DNA from: Motilimonas cestriensis
GTDB lineage: Bacteria; Pseudomonadota; Gammaproteobacteria; Enterobacterales; CBDFNC01
NCBI RefSeq assembly: GCF_021295315.1
Contig: NZ_JAIMJA010000002.1
Span: 1 to 64,000, forward strand
Length of the DNA: 64,000 nt
Direction of reading: 5' to 3'
Position 1 is the stretch's first letter. The number at the start of each line of letters is the position of its first letter. Both the position numbers and the translations under genes were made by a program. The notes beneath the pieces were generated by a model. It ran no database searches. It worked only from the letters and a program-made list of their open reading frames with translations, and was not told the origin of the DNA. Shown here one piece after another: positions 59,066-64,000 of this stretch.

Positions 59066-61018
59066 ATGAATCAATCCAACATAGCGATGCGAGATCATAG
59101 TGCCGAATCAGCTCTATTTGTCCGTCGCGTTGTGGTCAGTATTGTATTTGTGTTGGCATTGATTTCTGTTCTTTTTCTAAACCTTTATTACTTACAAGTA
59201 GAATCGTTTCAGGTTTATAAAACTCGCTCTAATGATAACCGCATTAATGTACTGCCTGTCGCGCCAAACCGAGGCCTGATATACGATCGAAATGGCGTCT
59301 TATTAGCAGAAAATCGACCGATATTCAGTTTAGAAATTACCATCGAAAAAATAGATGATCTGGATAAAACCGTCCTCGAACTCGCTGAACTACTCGGGCT
59401 AGATCAGGATGATATTGATAATTTTTACAAACAAAAAAAACGCCAACGCCGCTTCAAGCCGGTCGCATTGGTGAACCGTCTAACCACCGAGCAAGCAGCT
59501 CTATTCAGTGTCAATCAGCATAAGTATCATGGCGTCAATATTGAGGCGTATTTGAAACGTTACTACCCCCACGGCGATACCTTGACCCACACGTTAGGTT
59601 ACGTTGGCAAAATTAATGATAAGGACGTAATTCGCCTTGATAAAGAGGGGAAAACAGCCACTTACGCCGCCACTAGGGACATAGGTAAACAAGGCGTTGA
59701 GCGCTACTATGAAGAAATGCTTCATGGCGTGCCCGGCTATCAAGAAGTGGAAGTAAATAATCGCGGCAAAATCATCCGCGTACTCAAGTTTGTTCCACCC
59801 GAGCCAGGCAAAGATATCTATCTCAATATTGATTTAGCCATGCAACGCAAAGCGCAAAAGCTGCTTGATGGGCGTCGCGGCTCAGTGGTGATGATAGACG
59901 CTAAAGATGGCGGAGTGCTCGCCATGGTATCGAGCCCAAGTTATGATCCCAATTTATTTGTTCATGGTATCAGTAGTAAAAACTATAATGAGCTGCTGCA
60001 TTCTTTTAGCCGGCCATTAATTAATCGCGCCACTCAAGGTCGCTACCCACCTGCCTCTACTATCAAAATGCAAATGGCATTGTTGGGTTTAAATGAAGGT
60101 ACAATCACGCCACAAAGTAAAATCTGGGATCCCGGCTCATGGCAAATTCCCAACACGTCTAAGCGTTTTCGTGATTGGAAACGTTGGGGCCACGGCTGGG
60201 TCGATGTATATCACGCCATTGAACAAAGCTGTGATACTTTCTTTTATGACTTGATATACCAAGTGGGGATTGATAAAACCAGCGCCTTTATGAAACAGTT
60301 CGGCTTTGGTGATTACACCGGAATCGACATAGCAGAAGAAACAACCGCTGTGATGCCATCCCGTGGCTGGAAACGCGCTCGATTTAATCAACCTTGGTAT
60401 CAAGGTGACACTATTTCGATTGGTATTGGCCAAGGTTATTGGACAGCGACGCCAATACAATTAGCCCAAGCGACGGCAAATTTAGCACGACGAGGTGAAG
60501 TGATAGTGCCCCGTTTATTGAAATCAATTCGCACTGGCAGTGGATCGTTTGAAGTGCCGCCCGATCATAAAGCACCTATCGTGTTAAACAATGAAAGCTA
60601 TTGGCAAGTGGCATTAGATGGCATGTATGGCGTAGTCAATAAGAAAACCGGTACCGCCAGAAAAGCCTTTGCCGATACAGAATATAAGGCAGCGGGTAAA
60701 TCGGGCACAGCTCAAGTCGTCAACATGAAAGAAGATGAAGTTTACGATGCTGAAAAATTGGCTGAGCATCATCGTGATAACGCCATGTTTGTTGCCTATG
60801 CGCCATTTGAAAACCCTGAAGTGGTCACCTCCGTAGTAGTAGAAAATGCCGGTGGCGGTAGTTCTCACGCGGCCCCTGTTGCCAGAGCGATGTTCGACGC
60901 CTACTTTGCCGGAAAGAAGGCCGCCGATGAAGCAAAGCTATTTAATCTACCACTGGTTGCTCCTCAGCCGATTGAAAATACTAATTTATTGGCCCCAACT
61001 GAAGCAGGAGCGCAATAA
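59066..61018 (+). CDS. mrdA: Penicillin-binding protein 2 (elongasome transpeptidase)
   Basis: Cross-links peptidoglycan in rod-shape elongation with RodA. 650 residues. One membrane segment (about 22-45) and a PBP-dimer domain ([20 protein letters not shown]) are followed by the transpeptidase with [14 protein letters not shown] (SxxK Ser), [10 protein letters not shown] (SxD) and [11 protein letters not shown] (KSG). A TTG at 59063 is in frame, but ATG 59066 is better. It overlaps mrdB at TAATG. Confidence 0.96.
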   Translation: MNQSNIAMRDHSAESALFVRRVVVSIVFVLALISVLFLNLYYLQVESFQVYKTRSNDNRINVLPVAPNRGLIYDRNGVLLAENRPIFSLEITIEKIDDLDKTVLELAELLGLDQDDIDNFYKQKKRQRRFKPVALVNRLTTEQAALFSVNQHKYHGVNIEAYLKRYYPHGDTLTHTLGYVGKINDKDVIRLDKEGKTATYAATRDIGKQGVERYYEEMLHGVPGYQEVEVNNRGKIIRVLKFVPPEPGKDIYLNIDLAMQRKAQKLLDGRRGSVVMIDAKDGGVLAMVSSPSYDPNLFVHGISSKNYNELLHSFSRPLINRATQGRYPPASTIKMQMALLGLNEGTITPQSKIWDPGSWQIPNTSKRFRDWKRWGHGWVDVYHAIEQSCDTFFYDLIYQVGIDKTSAFMKQFGFGDYTGIDIAEETTAVMPSRGWKRARFNQPWYQGDTISIGIGQGYWTATPIQLAQATANLARRGEVIVPRLLKSIRTGSGSFEVPPDHKAPIVLNNESYWQVALDGMYGVVNKKTGTARKAFADTEYKAAGKSGTAQVVNMKEDEVYDAEKLAEHHRDNAMFVAYAPFENPEVVTSVVVENAGGGSSHAAPVARAMFDAYFAGKKAADEAKLFNLPLVAPQPIENTNLLAPTEAGAQ

Positions 61019-62121
61019 TGGAACGCCACCAAGAAAATACTATCTGGTACAAGCTGCATATCGATCTGCCTTTATTATTAGGCATATTAGGCTTGATGAG
61101 CCTTAGTTTAATCGTACTTTACTCCGCTGGCGGCCAAGACATGGATCTGATGATTAGGCAAATAGTGCGGCTGGGCTTTGGCTTAGGGACCATGATTTTT
61201 ATGGCGCAATTATCGCCTAACTTTTATGCCCGTTGGGCAATGCCGGTTTTTTTACTCGGCGTCGCCTTACTGGTTTCGGTGTTGCTGTTTGGCCATGTCG
61301 GCAAAGGTGCGCAGCGCTGGATTAACCTTGGCTTTTTCATGTTTCAACCCTCTGAAATAATGAAACTAGCGATGCCATTGATGGTTGCCAGTTATATCGG
61401 CAGCAAGAGTTTACCACCGAGTTTAAAGCACACCTTTGTCGCTTGCGCCATCATTCTCACGCCCACGCTATTAATCGCCAAACAACCCGATTTAGGCACC
61501 TCATTATTGGTTGCGGCATCGGGGATTTTTGCGCTATTTTTGGCTGGGGTAAGTTGGAGGTTAATTGGCGTAGCCGTGGCCGGCGCCTCTGCTTTTGCGC
61601 CTGTGTTATGGTTCTTTCTAATGCATAACTATCAGCGCCAGCGTGTATTAACCTTCTTAAATCCAGAAAGTGATCCACTTGGCTCGGGTTATCACATTAT
61701 TCAATCAAAAATTGCAATTGGCTCTGGTGGCATATTCGGTAAAGGCTGGATGCAAGGTACACAATCACAACTCGACTTTTTACCAGAGCGACATACCGAC
61801 TTTATATTCGCGGTTTTTTCTGAAGAGTTTGGCTTGGTGGGCATCGCCTTATTGTTAATGTTATATATTTTTATCATTTGCCGAGGGTTGTTTATCGCCA
61901 GCCAAGGCCAAAGTGCATTTAGTCGCTTAAGCGCTGGCGCGCTAACGCTCACCTTTTTTGTTTATGTTTTCGTTAACATCGGGATGGTTAGTGGGTTATT
62001 ACCCGTTGTCGGCGTACCCCTGCCCCTGATAAGCTATGGTGGAACCTCAATGGTAACGCTCTTAGCAGGGTTTGGCATATTAATGTCAATTCATACCCAT
62101 AAACGGCTTTTAGCCAACTAA
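61018..62121 (+). CDS. mrdB: RodA peptidoglycan glycosyltransferase (SEDS family)
   Basis: Polymerises glycan strands with PBP2 in the elongasome. 367 residues with ten membrane segments. Landmarks are [36 protein letters not shown] (the catalytic Asp region) and [20 protein letters not shown] (SEDS signature). The start overlaps mrdA. In E. coli rlpA follows, but here the next gene is dacA. Confidence 0.96.
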   Translation: MERHQENTIWYKLHIDLPLLLGILGLMSLSLIVLYSAGGQDMDLMIRQIVRLGFGLGTMIFMAQLSPNFYARWAMPVFLLGVALLVSVLLFGHVGKGAQRWINLGFFMFQPSEIMKLAMPLMVASYIGSKSLPPSLKHTFVACAIILTPTLLIAKQPDLGTSLLVAASGIFALFLAGVSWRLIGVAVAGASAFAPVLWFFLMHNYQRQRVLTFLNPESDPLGSGYHIIQSKIAIGSGGIFGKGWMQGTQSQLDFLPERHTDFIFAVFSEEFGLVGIALLLMLYIFIICRGLFIASQGQSAFSRLSAGALTLTFFVYVFVNIGMVSGLLPVVGVPLPLISYGGTSMVTLLAGFGILMSIHTHKRLLAN

Positions 62122-62381
62122 ATATGGGGTTAACAAGGATATTAACTCAAAAAGTGGCCGTTCAATTGAACGCTATGGCAACTTTATTGTCATAAACAAT
62201 GGAATTTTAAGGGCTTGTGTTCTTACTTGTGGCAACATTTAAGCCATAACTGGCAATCCAAGCCTCGCTCATCTCTATCCAAATTTTATCGGATATGAGC
62301 CGTGAATCGAAAAATGTCTGCATTTCGATTTCGGGGATTTTTTTTCAGACAGTTTTATCAAACGAAGAGACCAGCATTTCC
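62122..62381. other. Intergenic region upstream of dacA
   Basis: About 260 bases without a gene; the rlpA gene common here in E. coli is absent. A 14-base perfect palindrome CGTTCAATTGAACG lies at 62159-62172. A hairpin (AATCGAAA 62305-62312 / TTTCGATT 62323-62330) is followed eight bases later by a T-run (62338-62345), a possible partial terminator. Confidence 0.4.
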
Positions 62382-63554
62382 ATGTCGATTATTGCAAATA
62401 TTACTCGAAAAACAGCCCTCCTTTGCTTATTCGTTAGCTTTAGTTCACTGGCTACACCTAGGGCCATTCCTAATGCACCAACAATCGCAGCCAATGGCTA
62501 CCTACTGATCGATTATGATTCAGGGGAAGTGCTCGCGGGAAAAGATCAAGACGTCCCTATACCGCCAGCCAGCTTAACCAAAATGATGACCAGTTATGTT
62601 ATCGGTCAAGAGATAAAAGCAGGCAATATTTCTCTTGATGACAAAGTAGTGATCAGTGAAAAAGCATGGTCAAAAAACTTTCCTGACTCATCTAAAATGT
62701 TTATTGAAGTGGGTAAAACGGTGTCAGTTGCGGATTTAAACCGTGGCATTATTATTCAATCAGGTAACGACGCATGTGTGGCAATGGCGGAACATATTGC
62801 AGGCAGTGAAGAAGCGTTTGCCGATCTAATGAATACTTGGGCTAAGCAATTAGGCATGACCAACTCTCATTTTGAAAACAGCCATGGCCTGCATTCTGAA
62901 ACGCACAACACCTCACCGATGGACATGGCAATCTTAGCCAAAGCAATGATCCGAGATGTACCAGAAGAGTATGCTATCTATAAAGAAAAATCTTTTACCT
63001 TTAACAACATCACTCAGTACAACCGCAACTCACTGCTATGGGATAAGAGCCTAAATGTTGATGGCATTAAAACCGGCCATACTAGCGATGCCGGTTATAG
63101 TTTAGTGTCTTCAGCGACAAAAGATGGCATGCGTTTAATTTCGGTAGTGATGGGCACCAGCAGTGAACAAGCTCGTAAAGAAGAGAGTAAGAAGCTACTG
63201 AACTGGGGCTTTCGCTTTTTTGAAACGTTAACACCTTATAACGCGGGTGATAAGCTAGCTTCAGAGCGCATTTGGATGGGTGATAAAGAATATGTTGATC
63301 TAGGTGTGATTGAAAACACGCCCATTACTATTCCACGTGGCTCTGCAAAAAACCTAAAAGCGAATTTTGTACTGGATACTGAACTCGCTGCGCCTATCGC
63401 CAAAGGCCAAGTCGTTGGTAAGGTGTTCTATGAAGTTGACGATGAAACCCTAGCTGAATTCCCTCTGGTCGCATTGAATGACATCAACGAAGGTAGCTGG
63501 TTTAGCCGTTTAATGGATTACTTCCAACTATTATTTAAACGCTGGTTTGGTTAA
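62382..63554 (+). CDS. dacA: D-alanyl-D-alanine carboxypeptidase (PBP5)
   Basis: Removes the terminal D-Ala of peptidoglycan side chains. 390 residues. The signal peptide (about 1-27, cleaved near ATPRAIP) is followed by the penicillin-binding domain with PPASLTKMMTSYV (SxxK), IQSGNDACVAMAEHI (SxN) and DGIKTGHTSDAG (KTG), then the PBP5 C-terminal beta-domain and an amphipathic membrane anchor (SWFSRLMDYFQLLFKRWFG). The frame opens at 62295, but ATG 62382 gives a normal signal peptide. Confidence 0.94.
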   Translation: MSIIANITRKTALLCLFVSFSSLATPRAIPNAPTIAANGYLLIDYDSGEVLAGKDQDVPIPPASLTKMMTSYVIGQEIKAGNISLDDKVVISEKAWSKNFPDSSKMFIEVGKTVSVADLNRGIIIQSGNDACVAMAEHIAGSEEAFADLMNTWAKQLGMTNSHFENSHGLHSETHNTSPMDMAILAKAMIRDVPEEYAIYKEKSFTFNNITQYNRNSLLWDKSLNVDGIKTGHTSDAGYSLVSSATKDGMRLISVVMGTSSEQARKEESKKLLNWGFRFFETLTPYNAGDKLASERIWMGDKEYVDLGVIENTPITIPRGSAKNLKANFVLDTELAAPIAKGQVVGKVFYEVDDETLAEFPLVALNDINEGSWFSRLMDYFQLLFKRWFG

Positions 63555-63565
63555 TCGCGATTGAG

Positions 63566-63706
63566 TTATACCCAAGTAACCTCAAGATGTGAGATTCAGA
63601 ATACGAACGGCGTGCTCAGTACAAAGAAAATAAGCGTGGAAATGGTCATCCCTTTCAAGCTTATTTGACACCGTAATGGCACGCCGAGCACATTCCCAGA
63701 GGGCAA
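63566..63706. repeat. Probable dispersed palindromic element with a long imperfect hairpin
   Basis: The block begins TTATACCCAAGTAACCTCAA (63566-63585), a phrase I recall from repeated intergenic sequences in Vibrio and Shewanella relatives. CGGCGTGC (63608-63615) pairs with GCACGCCG (63679-63686), and AAATAAGC (63628-63635) with GCTTATTT (63659-63666). Inside this is GAAATGG/CCCTTTC around a TCAT loop. Together they form an imperfect stem of about 79 bases. Only one copy is in the window, so repetition is inferred. Confidence 0.5.
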
Positions 63707-63723
63707 GTTTTTTGTGGTACAAG

Positions 63724-63741
63724 CGCCCTAAGGGCGTTTTT
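63724..63741 (+). terminator. Rho-independent terminator, probably of dacA
   Basis: CGCCC-TAA-GGGCG (63724-63736) followed by five T (63737-63741). Confidence 0.7.
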
Positions 63742-63866
63742 CATTACAGAACAACTCATTAAAACCCTGCAAAAAATGTGATATACCTCAACCTAGAGCT
63801 GAGGTAAAATTGCACGCAATATCCCATTTAATGGGATTTGATTGATCAACTGAAGTGAAGTGAGCC

Positions 63867-64000
63867 ATGTCATTAAATACACGATTCGATGAATTTTTAG
63901 AATTCCCTAACGACTTTTTATTTAAAGTGGTTGGCCTAGCACAAAAAGAACTGCCCGATTTAGTCATGAATGTCTTACAACAACATGCTCCGGGTGATTA
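63867..64000 (+). CDS. ybeD: YbeD/DUF493 family protein, 5' part only
   Basis: Starts at ATG 63867 and leaves the window after 44 codons. The visible protein, [20 protein letters not shown] onwards with [14 protein letters not shown], matches YbeD, a small conserved protein encoded between dacA and lipB in E. coli. Its function is unknown. The conserved neighbourhood makes the call firm despite the truncation. Confidence 0.9.
   Translation, partial: MSLNTRFDEFLEFPNDFLFKVVGLAQKELPDLVMNVLQQHAPGD

Larger units (their letters stand above)
63555..63866. other. Gap between dacA and ybeD
   Basis: 312 bases holding the long hairpin element (63566-63706), the terminator at 63724-63741, and two small perfect stems upstream of ybeD: TACCTCA/TGAGGTA (63784-63806) and ATCCCAT/ATGGGAT (63821-63837). 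No gene is seen. Confidence 0.5.

Overview
The window is a chromosomal segment of a marine-type gammaproteobacterium. Gene content and order recall Alteromonadales/Shewanella/Agarivorans-like bacteria with touches of Vibrio and Enterobacterales: separate trpG and trpD with a fused trpCF, the hemA-prfA-prmC-sirB2-sirB1-kdsA block, the lolB-ispE-prs-rplY-pth-ychF block, gcvA with a divergent GcvB-like sRNA, and the miaB-ybeZ-ybeY-corC-lnt / leuS-lptE-holA-nadD / rsfS-rlmH-mrdA-mrdB-dacA-ybeD neighbourhood. The genus is inferred from gene order and protein resemblance only; no search was run. Almost everything is core genome; the clearly accessory part is the first 1.4 kb.

Layout. (1) 1-1372, accessory: the end of an IS66-like element, then two minus-strand ORFs of unknown function separated by a 90-bp site with the features of an integron attC, with no integrase in the window. 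(2) 1.7-5.4 kb, minus strand: YebC/YeeN-family protein, rluB, yciO and rnm (yciV). (3) 5.4-12.35 kb, plus strand: complete trp operon (trpL leader with three consecutive Trp codons, attenuator, trpE-G-D-CF-B-A, terminator). (4) 12.4-18.2 kb, minus strand: AI-2E-family transporter, HlyD/DUF2955 efflux pair, two tiny proteins, and ptsG. (5) 18.4-34.8 kb: truC-yqcC, a run of DUF proteins (DUF3549, DUF3301, DUF2789, an unknown, DUF2310), syd, queF, a TPR protein ending in a degenerate GGDEF-like domain beside an intact diguanylate cyclase, ppnN-xni, an apparently inactive isopropylmalate/isocitrate-dehydrogenase-like protein, rlmM-ygdD-hydrolase-gcvA and the GcvB-like RNA. (6) 34.9-45.4 kb: kdsA-sirB1-sirB2-prmC-prfA-hemA facing away from lolB-ispE-prs-rplY-pth-ychF. 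(7) 45.5-46.3 kb: six tRNA genes (Met-Leu-Gln-Gln-Met-Leu) behind a strong promoter with a GC-rich discriminator. (8) 46.4 kb to the end: ubiF, then the tRNA-modification, ribosome-maturation, lipoprotein, outer-membrane, NAD and cell-elongation genes through dacA, and the start of ybeD.

Functional themes are tryptophan biosynthesis under transcription attenuation; translation and RNA maturation (rluB, rlmM, truC, queF, prfA/prmC, pth, miaB, ybeY, rsfS, rlmH, leuS, tRNAs); and envelope construction (kdsA, lolB, lnt, lptE, mrdA, mrdB, dacA). Many start codons were moved downstream of the longest ORF on the basis of ribosome-binding sites and family N-termini; these are noted entry by entry. 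I did not find an obvious new multi-gene system. The most interesting signals are the integrase-less cassette pair beside the IS66 end, the classical trp attenuator, the GcvB candidate, the degenerate enzyme homologues, and a long imperfect hairpin downstream of dacA.
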